Below are positions 15,382 through 23,923 of a DNA stretch of 38,460 nt, in pieces (position 1 is the stretch's first letter; each line of letters begins with the position of its first letter). The notes under the pieces were generated by a model. The model worked only from the letters and a program-made list of their open reading frames with translations, was not told where the DNA came from and made no database searches. Where the stretch lies: positions 1 through 38,460 of the forward strand of contig JAGANS010000078.1 of NCBI GenBank assembly GCA_017624155.1. The letters run 5' to 3'. The DNA is from Muribaculaceae bacterium. Lineage in GTDB: Bacteria; Bacteroidota; Bacteroidia; Bacteroidales; Muribaculaceae. Position numbers and translations under genes: made by a program.

Positions 15382-16643
15382 GTGCGGGAGCCTCTGGATG
15401 GAAAGTGGCAGCCGTTTGGCTTGCCCGTGTGATTGCCGGGGCTGCGTTTGTGGTGTCGGGCTGGGCCAAGTCTGTGGATCCGCGAGGATTCGTGTACAAA
15501 CTCAGTGAGTATCTGTCAGTATGGCATATCGATGGGATTGTCAACACTGATATTTTGGCGATTGTGGCTGTAGCATTGTCGGTATTTGAATTTGTTACCG
15601 GTCTGATGATTATTACAGGCTCTTTGCGCCGGTCATCGCCAATCGCCGGTTTGCTCATGATGATTGTCATGCTTCCGCTTACGGCATATATAGCCATCGC
15701 TGATCCTGTGAGCGACTGCGGTTGCTTCGGCGATTTCATAGTATTGGGAAATACCGAGACTTTCCTGAAGAATATTGTGATTACTGCGGCCCTGATTATT
15801 GCTCTGATATGGCACAAGGCAGCCATGCCGCTATACAGGCCGGGCTTACAATGGCTTGTTGGCGTGCTTGGCGGAATATACGCAATAACGGTGGCTGTGA
15901 TTGGCTGGCAGTTTCAGCCGGTAGTGGATTTTCGCCCTTATTCTGTCGGGCATACTCTTGTCACTGAGGAAACTGAAAGCGCAGGGCCGGTATACATATA
16001 CTCTAAAGACGGCGAAGAGAGTCAGTTCGGCCTCGATGAACTGCCCGACAGTACCTGGTCATTCGTCCGGGCTGTGGATAATCATGCCGGCGACAACGGC
16101 ATTGCTGTGTTTGACGGTGATGATGATGTCACAGAGGCTCTGTTAGCACCCGATGAGGCCGGATCACCCATGCTGCTGCTTGTCGTGACAGAGCCGGGCG
16201 TCGACAATCTTGTGCGCTCACGCCTCGCAAACGAACTGGCCGAATATGCAGCAGACAATGGCATCAGAATGGCCGGAATAGTGGCATTGTCGGGTGACGC
16301 CCTTGATCAATGGATTGAGATGGCCCGGCCCGAATTTGATGTATATTCATCATCAGACACATCGTTGAAACAGCTTGTACGTGGCGGTCAGGGACTCGTA
16401 TTGCTTGATGGTGACAGACGGGTAGTGTGGAAACGCAATTTCGCTACCATCCCTCCGGACATACTTGAGCGAGAAGCGCCATTACAGTCGGTTGTCAGTG
16501 TCGATGACGGGCGCGTAGCTATATGGCTGTCGATATGCTTTGTGGCCGGACTCATATTGCTTTATGCCATAAGCGCGCTTACCCGCCTGAACCTGCGGCC
16601 CAAATGTAAAAACAAAACTTATGACAAGACAAGTACAAAATAA
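15378..16643 (+). CDS. BT_3928-like membrane protein (DoxX/MauE-type)
   Basis: This 421-residue membrane protein has about four N-terminal transmembrane helices. They carry a DoxX/MauE-like pattern (ARVIAGAAFVVSGWAKSVDP) and a Cys motif SDCGCFGDF. Another helix follows (about 150-170), then a soluble segment of about 200 residues with a thioredoxin-like strand pattern and a C-terminal helix (WLSICFVAGLILLYAI). In the MauE/DoxX group such proteins supply electrons or help maturation in the periplasm. The soluble domain lacks a visible CxxC, so it may not be redox active. It overlaps DUF1599 by four bases and the MATE gene by 23 bases, implying co-expression. Confidence 0.75.
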   Translation: MSAGASGWKVAAVWLARVIAGAAFVVSGWAKSVDPRGFVYKLSEYLSVWHIDGIVNTDILAIVAVALSVFEFVTGLMIITGSLRRSSPIAGLLMMIVMLPLTAYIAIADPVSDCGCFGDFIVLGNTETFLKNIVITAALIIALIWHKAAMPLYRPGLQWLVGVLGGIYAITVAVIGWQFQPVVDFRPYSVGHTLVTEETESAGPVYIYSKDGEESQFGLDELPDSTWSFVRAVDNHAGDNGIAVFDGDDDVTEALLAPDEAGSPMLLLVVTEPGVDNLVRSRLANELAEYAADNGIRMAGIVALSGDALDQWIEMARPEFDVYSSSDTSLKQLVRGGQGLVLLDGDRRVVWKRNFATIPPDILEREAPLQSVVSVDDGRVAIWLSICFVAGLILLYAISALTRLNLRPKCKNKTYDKTSTK

Positions 16644-18024
16644 CGATGCAAACGCGGCTTCGCAGATGACACTCGGGTCGAGCACCATCGGCAAGTTGCT
16701 GGTACAATATTCTGTGCCTGCAATTATAGCCGCGGTGGCTACATCGTTGTACAATATTGTCGACAGCATATTCATAGGCCGTGGCGTTGGCGCTATGGCC
16801 ATATCCGGCCTTGCCATCACATTCCCGCTGATGAATCTTGTCATCGGATTCTGTACGTTGATCGCCGTCGGCGGTGCTACGATTTCATCGATTTTTCTCG
16901 GACAGAAGAATCTGGCACGCGCTACCGATGTAATAAATAATGTGATGGTGCTGTGCGTGATCCATTCGGTAGTTTTCGGCGGCCTGTCTCTGATATTTCT
17001 TGACGAAATTCTCACATTCTTTGGTGCCACAGCCGAGACAATACCTTATGCCCGCGAGTTCATGACGGTTATCCTCTACGGCACGCCGATATCATATATT
17101 TTCATCGGTCTGAACAACCTGATGCGTGCGACCGGATATCCCAAGAAGGCTATGATTTCGGCTCTGTTGTCGGTTGCAGTCAATGTGATACTTGCCCCGA
17201 TATTCATTTTTGTATTCGACTGGGGTATCAAAGGCGCCGCTCTGGCCACTATCTGCGGTCAGTTCTCAGCCTTCATCTGGGTGATGGCCCACTTCATGTC
17301 GCGCAAGAGTCTTGTCCATTTCTGTGCAGGCAACAGCTGGCTGAAATGGAGTCTCGTAAAGCGAATTTATACCATAGGTCTCTCGCCTTTTCTTATGAAT
17401 GCTACAGCATGCTTTGTCGTGGTTTTTCTAAACAAGTCTCTTCTCGATGTTGCGGGACCCGACGGTAATATTGCGGTAGGTGCCTACGGTATCATCAACC
17501 GCACGACGATGTTCTTCGTAATGATAGTGTTTGGTGTCACACAAGGCATGCAGCCTATACTCGGCTACAACTATGGCGCGGGGCGCTGGAACCGTGTGAC
17601 AGAAACTCTGAAAAAAGGCATTTGGATCGGCGTGGGAATCACTACACTTGGCTGGATAATCACCCAGACATTCCCCGATGTCGTGAGCTCGATGTTTACG
17701 ACCGATATTACGATGATTGATATAGCGCGTTCGGGATTCCACATCTACTTCCTGATCTATCCTGTGGTGGGCGCGCAGATTGTGATTCAGAATTATTTCC
17801 AGAGCATAGGACATCCCAATATGTCGATATTTCTGTCGCTTACCCGTCAGCTTATCTTCCTTGTCCCGCTGCTGTGGCTGTTGCCGCCCCATTTTGGTAT
17901 TGACGGCGTGTGGGCATCAATGGCAGTCAGTGATTTTCTTGCGTTTATACTTGCCATTGTCACAATGATAGTGATGAACCGTAAGCTGAAAAAGCACTTT
18001 AACAACATTCCTGCTGAGCAATGA
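16621..18024 (+). CDS. MATE family efflux transporter
   Basis: This 467-residue polytopic inner-membrane protein has about twelve hydrophobic helices. The family pattern is clear in GKLLVQYSVPAIIAAVATSL, then IFIGRGVGAMAISGLAI, and in the second half GVTQGMQPILGYNYGA. MATE proteins export drugs or metabolites against sodium or protons; the substrate cannot be predicted. Its ATG lies inside the end of the preceding gene, and its stop overlaps the start of the FAD oxidoreductase by four bases. Confidence 0.93.
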   Translation: MTRQVQNNDANAASQMTLGSSTIGKLLVQYSVPAIIAAVATSLYNIVDSIFIGRGVGAMAISGLAITFPLMNLVIGFCTLIAVGGATISSIFLGQKNLARATDVINNVMVLCVIHSVVFGGLSLIFLDEILTFFGATAETIPYAREFMTVILYGTPISYIFIGLNNLMRATGYPKKAMISALLSVAVNVILAPIFIFVFDWGIKGAALATICGQFSAFIWVMAHFMSRKSLVHFCAGNSWLKWSLVKRIYTIGLSPFLMNATACFVVVFLNKSLLDVAGPDGNIAVGAYGIINRTTMFFVMIVFGVTQGMQPILGYNYGAGRWNRVTETLKKGIWIGVGITTLGWIITQTFPDVVSSMFTTDITMIDIARSGFHIYFLIYPVVGAQIVIQNYFQSIGHPNMSIFLSLTRQLIFLVPLLWLLPPHFGIDGVWASMAVSDFLAFILAIVTMIVMNRKLKKHFNNIPAEQ

Positions 18025-19595
18025 CCGAGAAACTGCAATTAAGAGTGTTGCCGGCCGTGGCCGCCGATGAACTGCAACTGCATGTAGCCATATCGACTGC
18101 AATGCGTGTCGATGCTAACCGTATAAAGAAAGTAGACCTGCTGAGGCGCTCGATCGATGCACGTCAGCGTCAGGTGATGGTTAACCTTACCGTCAACGTG
18201 CATCTTGATAAGATTGACGACGGATTCAGAAGATATGAGCCTGTCGTATATCCTGATGTGGCAGGGAAGCAAGAAGTCATAGTCGTCGGGGCGGGTCCTG
18301 CCGGACTGTTTGCCGCTCTTGAACTGATTGAACTGGGCATGAAACCTGTGGTGCTTGAACGCGGTAAGGATGTTGATTCACGACGCCGCGATATGGCTGC
18401 GATTTCACGTGAGGGTATAGTGAATCCGGATTCAAATTACTGCTTCGGAGAAGGCGGCGCAGGAGCCTTTTCCGACGGAAAGCTGTATACCCGCAGTACC
18501 AAGCGTGGTCCGGTGGACAAGGTGCTGCAGATATTCCATGCGCACGGGGCTTCCGATGCCGTGCTTATCGACGCGCATCCGCATATAGGAACCGACCGGT
18601 TACCTGTCATAATCAAAGCAATGCGCAATACGATTCTTAATCATGGCGGAGAAGTGCATTTCAATACCAGGGTTACCGATTTGATTTTCGACAAACATCG
18701 TTGTGTATGCGGTGTGATCACGGCTGATGGCCGTGAATTTCACGGCCCGGTGCTTCTTGCTACCGGACATTCGGCCCGGGATGTCTATGCCATGCTCAAG
18801 CGGTGCGGGATACCTATGGAAGCAAAGGGAATAGCGGTAGGCGTCAGGCTCGAACACCCCCAGGAGCTTATTGACCGTATACAGTATCATTCACCCAAAG
18901 GCAGAGGCAAGTGGCTGCCGGCGGCTGAATATTCGATGCTTACCCGTGTGGATGGCAGAGCCGTGTATTCGTTCTGTATGTGTCCGGGAGGGGTGATAAT
19001 TCCTGCCGCGAGCGAACCCGGGCAACTTGTCGTGAACGGTATGTCGCCTTCCAATCGCGGCACCCGGTGGGCCAATTCCGGCATGGTGGTTGAAATCCTG
19101 CCCGAGGATCTTCCCGAATATGATAAGTATGGCGAACTGAAGATGATGTACTTCCAGCGCGACATAGAGCAACGGTTCTTTGAGGCAGCCGGTAACACGC
19201 AGTGCGCGCCTGCGCAGCGCATGACCGACTTTGTGGCTTCCAGGCCGAGTTCAACTTTGCCGCCGTCATCGTATGCGCCGGGCGTGCAACCCGGTCGTAT
19301 CGACCTGTTGTTGCCTCCGTTTGTTGCAGGACGCCTGCAGAAGGGCTTTGAGGAATTCGGCCGCAAGGCCCGTGGCTTCCTCACACCCGATGCCGCTCTT
19401 ATAGGTGATGAAACGCGTACATCATCGCCGGTGCGGGTACCGCGCGACAAGGACAGTCGTTGCCATGTTGACGTGCGCGGCTTATATCCTGTGGGTGAAG
19501 GAGCCGGATATGCCGGTGGAATAGTATCGGCCGCTATCGACGGCATAAATACCGCCAGGGAAATAGCGAGAGCCTATTTGCCAAGTTCGCTCTGA
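18021..19595 (+). CDS. FAD-dependent oxidoreductase (COG2509-like)
   Basis: This 524-residue protein has an N-terminal domain of about 80 residues (KKVDLLRRSIDARQRQVMVN) followed by a dinucleotide-binding VIVVGAGPAGLFAALELIE (G90-x-G-x2-G95). Further on come CFGEGGAGAFSDGKLYTRS and, near the C-terminus, YPVGEGAGYAGGIVSAAIDG, a typical second FAD contact. This layout fits the uncharacterised COG2509 FAD-dependent dehydrogenases found widely in anaerobes. The reaction is unknown. It overlaps the MATE gene by four bases and the convergent PH-domain gene by 22 bases. Confidence 0.88.
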   Translation: MTEKLQLRVLPAVAADELQLHVAISTAMRVDANRIKKVDLLRRSIDARQRQVMVNLTVNVHLDKIDDGFRRYEPVVYPDVAGKQEVIVVGAGPAGLFAALELIELGMKPVVLERGKDVDSRRRDMAAISREGIVNPDSNYCFGEGGAGAFSDGKLYTRSTKRGPVDKVLQIFHAHGASDAVLIDAHPHIGTDRLPVIIKAMRNTILNHGGEVHFNTRVTDLIFDKHRCVCGVITADGREFHGPVLLATGHSARDVYAMLKRCGIPMEAKGIAVGVRLEHPQELIDRIQYHSPKGRGKWLPAAEYSMLTRVDGRAVYSFCMCPGGVIIPAASEPGQLVVNGMSPSNRGTRWANSGMVVEILPEDLPEYDKYGELKMMYFQRDIEQRFFEAAGNTQCAPAQRMTDFVASRPSSTLPPSSYAPGVQPGRIDLLLPPFVAGRLQKGFEEFGRKARGFLTPDAALIGDETRTSSPVRVPRDKDSRCHVDVRGLYPVGEGAGYAGGIVSAAIDGINTAREIARAYLPSSL

Positions 19596-20056
19596 ATGGC
19601 CGCTGCCATCCGGGGTGCATCTTTACAGCCGAGCATATATTTGCGTCCATTCTTGAGTGTGACAAGAAAGCAGTCGGATGCCTTGCCGTAATATGCAAAG
19701 TAACGGCCGATATCTCCCTCTCGGAACCAGCCCCAGTAGCCCATGAAGCCGCCGCTGCCTATGATGCGGCGTGCTCCCATAGTGGGCGGACATAAGCGCA
19801 CAGATTCAATCTGCGAAACCGGGATGTCTTTGTACCATAATGGTCGGGCGACTGTGAGGACTCCGTTCTTGAGCGTGAGACTCAAAGGCATATAGATAAG
19901 TGCCAAGGCGCAGAGTGTTAGGATGAATACGGCTATAAGCATATATTCAAACCGGTGACCGGCTCTGTACATTGCAAAAAACAAAGCGCCCAGTATTGCT
20001 ATGACTGCGACCGACAATGTTAACGAATAGGCACTCATGCTGACTGACTTCTTCAT
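19574..20056 (-). CDS. Membrane protein with bacterial PH-like domain
   Basis: This 160-residue protein has two transmembrane helices (about 10-30 and 37-57). A soluble domain follows whose strand pattern (SLTLKNGVLTV, IPVSQIESVRL, DCFLVTLKNGRKYML) resembles bacterial PH domains. A Gly/aromatic insertion (GSGGFMGYWGW) is conspicuous. Family members are usually small membrane proteins of unknown role. It overlaps the end of the FAD oxidoreductase tail-to-tail by 22 bases and lies past the terminator of the acyl-CoA dehydrogenase operon, so it probably has its own promoter. Confidence 0.75.
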   Translation of the reverse strand: MKKSVSMSAYSLTLSVAVIAILGALFFAMYRAGHRFEYMLIAVFILTLCALALIYMPLSLTLKNGVLTVARPLWYKDIPVSQIESVRLCPPTMGARRIIGSGGFMGYWGWFREGDIGRYFAYYGKASDCFLVTLKNGRKYMLGCKDAPRMAAAIQSELGK

Positions 20057-20073
20057 ATCGGGATGTCTTTAGT

Positions 20074-20109
20074 ACAAAAGGCACGGCAATCTCTCGCCGT
20101 GCCTTTTGT
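20074..20109 (-). terminator. Terminator of the etfB-etfA-acyl-CoA dehydrogenase operon
   Basis: ACAAAAGGCACGGC (20074-20087) and GCCGTGCCTTTTGT (20096-20109) form a 14-bp perfect stem with an 8-base loop, 19 bases past the acyl-CoA dehydrogenase stop. The T-rich arm gives a terminator on the minus strand, and the symmetry allows function in both directions. Confidence 0.75.
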
Positions 20110-20128
20110 GAATACTGATAAACTATTT

Positions 20129-21832
20129 TTATTTTACGAGATAGTTGTCAAGCTGCTCCACATTGAATGTGCGGATGAATTCGGCGTGACGTGTCACCTC
20201 GGCGGCAGCTATGTTGGCATACACGTTGGCCGACTTGGTGAACGATTCGTTGCGTTGGGCGTCGAGGAGCAGCAGATATGCCATTACGATATTGCCGGCC
20301 ATCTCGACAAGACGGCGTGCCATGAAGTCGGTGTAGGTAGGATTGTTTACCTCGGCTACGTGGGCTATGGCACTGTTGTACATCTCGGTGAGTACGGCAA
20401 GGCGGTCCTTGATGGCCTGAAGTTCGGGGCGGACTTCGGTCTTGGCGTATTCGTCAATGAGGCTGTTGTACGTACCGGTGGTGACGTGGCGGATAGCGGC
20501 CACTACCTGCAGCTGGGTCGTGCCTTCATAGATCGAAGTGATGCGTGCGTCGCGGTAGATGCGCTCGCAGGCGTAATCCTTCATGAAGCCTGAGCCGCCG
20601 TGTATCTGTATACAGTCGTAAGCGTTCTGGTTGCAATATTCGCTGCCCATGCCCTTGGCCATAGGTGTGAGAGCATCGGCAAGATGGTTGTAGTGCTTGC
20701 GCTCGGTGCGCTCCTCGGGAGTGAGGGGGCGTTCCTTGCTGATGTCGTCGAGGATTTTGTAAAGATCAACGTAGCGGGCGCACTCGTAGAGAAGCGAACG
20801 GGATGCATCGAGCTTGGCCTTCATCACTGCAAGCATCTCGGCCACTGCCGGGAATTCAATGATGGCTTTGCCAAACTGACGGCGGTCCTTGGCATAGGCG
20901 AGAGCCTCTCGGTAGGCGATTTCGCTCACGCCTACGCTCTGAGCGGCAATACCAAGGCGGGCGCCGTTCATAAGGGCCATTACATACTTGATGAGGCCCA
21001 TGCGGCGCGAGCCGCAGAGCTCGGCCGGAGCGTTCTTATAAACGAGTTCGCAGGTGGGAGATCCCTTGATACCCATCTTGTTCTCGATACGGCGTACAGT
21101 CACGCCGCCATTGCGCTTGTCGTAGATGAACATCGACAGGCCGCGACCGTCCTTAGTCCCTTCTTCCGAGCGGGCGAGTACCAGGTGGATATCGCTGTCG
21201 CCGTTGGTGATGAAGCGCTTAACGCCGTTGAGCACCCATGTGCCATCCTCCTTCTGAGTAGCCTTGAGCATTACCGACTGGAGGTCGGAACCGGCATCGG
21301 GCTCAGTGAGGTCCATCGACATTGTCTCACCCTCGCATACGCGGGGGATGAAGCGGGCTTTCTGATCTTCGTCGCCGAATTCATAGAGAGTTTCGGCGCA
21401 GTCCTGAAGGCCCCACAGATTCTCGAAACCTGTATCGGCACGGCTGACAATGTCGGCAGCCATGATATAGGGAGTGATGGGGAAGTTGAGTCCACCGAAA
21501 CGGCGTGGCATAGCCATACCCATGAGGCCGGCCTGGCGGCAGGCTTCGAGGTTGGCCACGGTGCCGTCGGCATAGTGGGCACGGCCGTCGGAGCAGGATG
21601 CACCCTGATGGTCGACGCCCTCGGCATTCTCGGCGATGAGGCCGCCACAGAGTTCGCCTACTACTTCGAGCACGCGCTCGTAGTTGTCCATGGCGTCGTC
21701 GAAGTCGAGTGGTGCGTAGTCAAACTTCTCGGCGTCGGTAAAGTTGCTCTCTTTGAGTTCAACGATTTTGCGCATCAGCGGGTGTGTGAGGTGATGGCGC
21801 AGATCGGGGTTGTCTGTATAAAAGTTAGCCAT
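20129..21832 (-). CDS. Acyl-CoA dehydrogenase family protein
   Basis: This 567-residue flavoenzyme would oxidise an acyl-CoA or related thioester at the alpha-beta bond and pass electrons to EtfAB. Family motifs include MSMDLTEPDAGSDLQSVML and NGVKRFITNGD in the middle domain. The C-terminal domain has RRQFGKAIIEFPAV and the catalytic glutamate in RITSIYEGTTQLQ. It is longer than the usual 380 residues because of an N-terminal extension and about 100 extra C-terminal residues, as in the ACAD9/very-long-chain-like group. It is the last gene of the etfB-etfA-acd operon (3-base gap after etfA). The substrate is not predictable. Confidence 0.92.
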   Translation of the reverse strand: MANFYTDNPDLRHHLTHPLMRKIVELKESNFTDAEKFDYAPLDFDDAMDNYERVLEVVGELCGGLIAENAEGVDHQGASCSDGRAHYADGTVANLEACRQAGLMGMAMPRRFGGLNFPITPYIMAADIVSRADTGFENLWGLQDCAETLYEFGDEDQKARFIPRVCEGETMSMDLTEPDAGSDLQSVMLKATQKEDGTWVLNGVKRFITNGDSDIHLVLARSEEGTKDGRGLSMFIYDKRNGGVTVRRIENKMGIKGSPTCELVYKNAPAELCGSRRMGLIKYVMALMNGARLGIAAQSVGVSEIAYREALAYAKDRRQFGKAIIEFPAVAEMLAVMKAKLDASRSLLYECARYVDLYKILDDISKERPLTPEERTERKHYNHLADALTPMAKGMGSEYCNQNAYDCIQIHGGSGFMKDYACERIYRDARITSIYEGTTQLQVVAAIRHVTTGTYNSLIDEYAKTEVRPELQAIKDRLAVLTEMYNSAIAHVAEVNNPTYTDFMARRLVEMAGNIVMAYLLLLDAQRNESFTKSANVYANIAAAEVTRHAEFIRTFNVEQLDNYLVK

Positions 21833-21835
21833 GGC

Positions 21836-22864
21836 TTATTTGGAGTTCTTTTTGTAGTACTTGATGAGTTTGGGCAGTACATCTTCGATGTCGCCGGTGA
21901 TTACATAGTCGGCGATAGTGTTGATGGGCGCGTTGGGGTCGTTGTTGACTGATATGATGATCGAGCTTTCCTGCATACCGGCGATGTGCTGGATCTGACC
22001 CGAGATACCGCAGGCAATATACAACTTGGGGCGAACGGTGACACCGGTCTGACCGATCTGACGCTCATGCTCGATGAAGCCTGCGTCGACTGCCGCACGC
22101 GATGCGCCTACCTCGGCGCCGAGAGTGTTGGCGAGGTCGAACAGAAGCTGGAAGTTCTCTTTGGAGCCTACGCCGTAACCACCTGCAACGATGATTGGGG
22201 CATTTTTGATGTTGAGCTTCGACTTGGCAATCTGACGGTCGATGATTTCGACAACGAAGTCGGTATCGCTGACATACTTGGCCGGGTCGAGATTGATGAC
22301 TGTGCCCTTGTGGTCGGGGTTGAACACCTCTTTTTTCATGACACCCTCGCGGACGGTGGCCATCTGAGGCCGATGCTCGGGGTTAACGATCGTAGCTACG
22401 ATGTTGCCGCCGAATGCCGGACGGATCTGATATAGCAGGTCGTGATATTCCTGCTTGGTCTTGGCATCGGTGTGGTCACCGATCTCGAGCGATGTGCAGT
22501 CGGCGGTAAGACCGCTGTGCAGGGCTGAGGATACGCGGGGACCGAGATCACGGCCGATGCAGGTGGCGCCCATGAGTGCGATCTGAGGCTCGATTTCCTT
22601 GAACAGATTGATGAGTACTGCGGCGTGAGGGTTGGATGTATAGGGATACAGACGCTTGTCGGCAACCTTATAAACGACGTCGGCACCGTAGGGGAAAATC
22701 TGGTCTTCGATACCGTCGAGGTTGGCGCCTACAACGAGAGCTTCGAGCTTTACGCCGAGACGGTCGGCGAGTTGCCGGCCTTTGGTAAGTAGTTCGAGTG
22801 AAACGTCGGCGACGCGACCGTCTTCATACTCGCAATATACTATGATGTTGTTCTTGTCTTCCAT
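21836..22864 (-). CDS. etfA: Electron transfer flavoprotein subunit alpha
   Basis: This 342-residue subunit carries FAD and partners EtfB to shuttle electrons from acyl-CoA dehydrogenases. The C-terminal FAD-binding segment is well kept: TGVTVRPKLYIACGISGQIQ, then HIAGMQESSIIISVNNDPNA and PINTIADYVITGD. The N-terminal domain is the usual Rossmann-like half. It sits between etfB (21-base gap) and the acyl-CoA dehydrogenase gene, consistent with a functional electron-transfer unit. Bifurcating activity cannot be judged from sequence alone. Confidence 0.96.
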   Translation of the reverse strand: MEDKNNIIVYCEYEDGRVADVSLELLTKGRQLADRLGVKLEALVVGANLDGIEDQIFPYGADVVYKVADKRLYPYTSNPHAAVLINLFKEIEPQIALMGATCIGRDLGPRVSSALHSGLTADCTSLEIGDHTDAKTKQEYHDLLYQIRPAFGGNIVATIVNPEHRPQMATVREGVMKKEVFNPDHKGTVINLDPAKYVSDTDFVVEIIDRQIAKSKLNIKNAPIIVAGGYGVGSKENFQLLFDLANTLGAEVGASRAAVDAGFIEHERQIGQTGVTVRPKLYIACGISGQIQHIAGMQESSIIISVNNDPNAPINTIADYVITGDIEDVLPKLIKYYKKNSK

Positions 22865-22885
22865 TGTGGATATATGAGAGGGGCC

Positions 22886-23761
22886 TTAGCCGATTGTGTG
22901 GTTGGTGATAAGTTCTTTGATAAGGTCTTCGAGAGCGGCGTCATCCTTGCCTTCGATGCGGCGTGCGTCTTTGGCGGTAAACACTACGTTTTCTACGTTC
23001 TTTACCTTTGTGGGTGAACCGGGGAAACCAATCTGCTCGGGATCTGCCTCCACGAATGCTGCGCCCCATTCATTGAGCTGCAGGTAGGGACGGGCGTCGA
23101 CAAATGCCTGTTTTTCTTCGCTGAGGGCGGCCTTCTCACTGGGTGATACGGCATACTTGTATTTCATCAGGCGCTTTGCGTTGCGCGGGCGGCAGTCGGC
23201 AGCCGAACCGTTTACGGTGACTACGCAGGGCAGTGGCGCCACAACAGTTTCGATACCATGCTCGAGGCGGCGCTTTACTGTGACCTTACCATCTTTGAGG
23301 CCGATGATTTCTTCGGCGTATGTTACTTGTGGTATACCGAGCTTTTCGGCGATCTGAGGGCCTACCTGAGCGGTATCACCGTCAATGGCCTGGCGGCCGC
23401 CGAGTATGATGTCGTAATTGCCGATTTTCTTCACAGCCTGAGCGAGAGAATAGGATGTTGCCAGGGTGTCTGCACCGCCAAGAGCGCGGTCGGTGAGTAC
23501 AATGCCGGTGTCGGCGCCACGGAAGATAGCTTCGCGGATCACCTCGGCAGCCTTTGGCAGGCCCATGGTGAGAACTGTGATGGTAGAACCGGGATTTGCA
23601 TCTTTGAGCCGAAGTGCTTGCTCAAGCGCGTTGAGGTCTTCGGGATTGAAGATTGCGGGCAGAGCGGCACGGTTGATAGTGCCGTCGGCTTTCATAGCAT
23701 CTTTGCCTACGTTGCGGGTGTCGGGCACCTGCTTAGCAAGCACAATGATGTTTAAACTCAT
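22886..23761 (-). CDS. etfB: Electron transfer flavoprotein subunit beta
   Basis: This 291-residue subunit has the EtfB signature. The N-terminus (IIVLAKQVPDTRNVGKDAMK) is followed by NPEDLNALEQALRLKD, and then by DIILGGRQAIDGDTAQVGPQ, which contacts AMP or a second FAD. It pairs with EtfA to accept electrons from the acyl-CoA dehydrogenase encoded next. It is first in the operon, with a TACCTTTG -7 box about 75 bases upstream. Confidence 0.96.
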   Translation of the reverse strand: MSLNIIVLAKQVPDTRNVGKDAMKADGTINRAALPAIFNPEDLNALEQALRLKDANPGSTITVLTMGLPKAAEVIREAIFRGADTGIVLTDRALGGADTLATSYSLAQAVKKIGNYDIILGGRQAIDGDTAQVGPQIAEKLGIPQVTYAEEIIGLKDGKVTVKRRLEHGIETVVAPLPCVVTVNGSAADCRPRNAKRLMKYKYAVSPSEKAALSEEKQAFVDARPYLQLNEWGAAFVEADPEQIGFPGSPTKVKNVENVVFTAKDARRIEGKDDAALEDLIKELITNHTIG

Positions 23762-23836
23762 AATTTTTAGTCTATTAAGAGATTTATATTTCTATTGCAT
23801 GAGTTGTGGGCTCGCGAAGAGCCATAATTGGCGATG

Positions 23837-23844
23837 CAAAGGTA
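23837..23844 (-). promoter_or_regulatory. -7 element of the etfB operon promoter
   Basis: TACCTTTG on the minus strand, about 75 bases before the etfB ATG. No strong -33 TTG is visible. It sits just beyond the PurF-like gene's terminator, consistent with an independent operon start. Confidence 0.45.
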
Positions 23845-23870
23845 ATAAAAATTCTTGATAAAATGAAAAA

Positions 23871-23910
23871 ATAAACGACGAATGCCCCGCATATAATGCG
23901 GGGCATTCGT
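23871..23910 (-). terminator. Terminator of the glnN-purF-like operon
   Basis: ACGAATGCCCCGCAT (23878-23892) and ATGCGGGGCATTCGT (23896-23910) make a 15-bp perfect stem with a 3-base loop, followed on the minus strand by CGTTTATTTTTTC. It begins 13 bases past the purF-like stop. Confidence 0.85.
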
Positions 23911-23923
23911 GATAATCAGTATA

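Noticed and set aside
20600-21952. 450-codon plus-strand open frame
   Set aside because: Antisense of the acyl-CoA dehydrogenase gene, which has clear family motifs.
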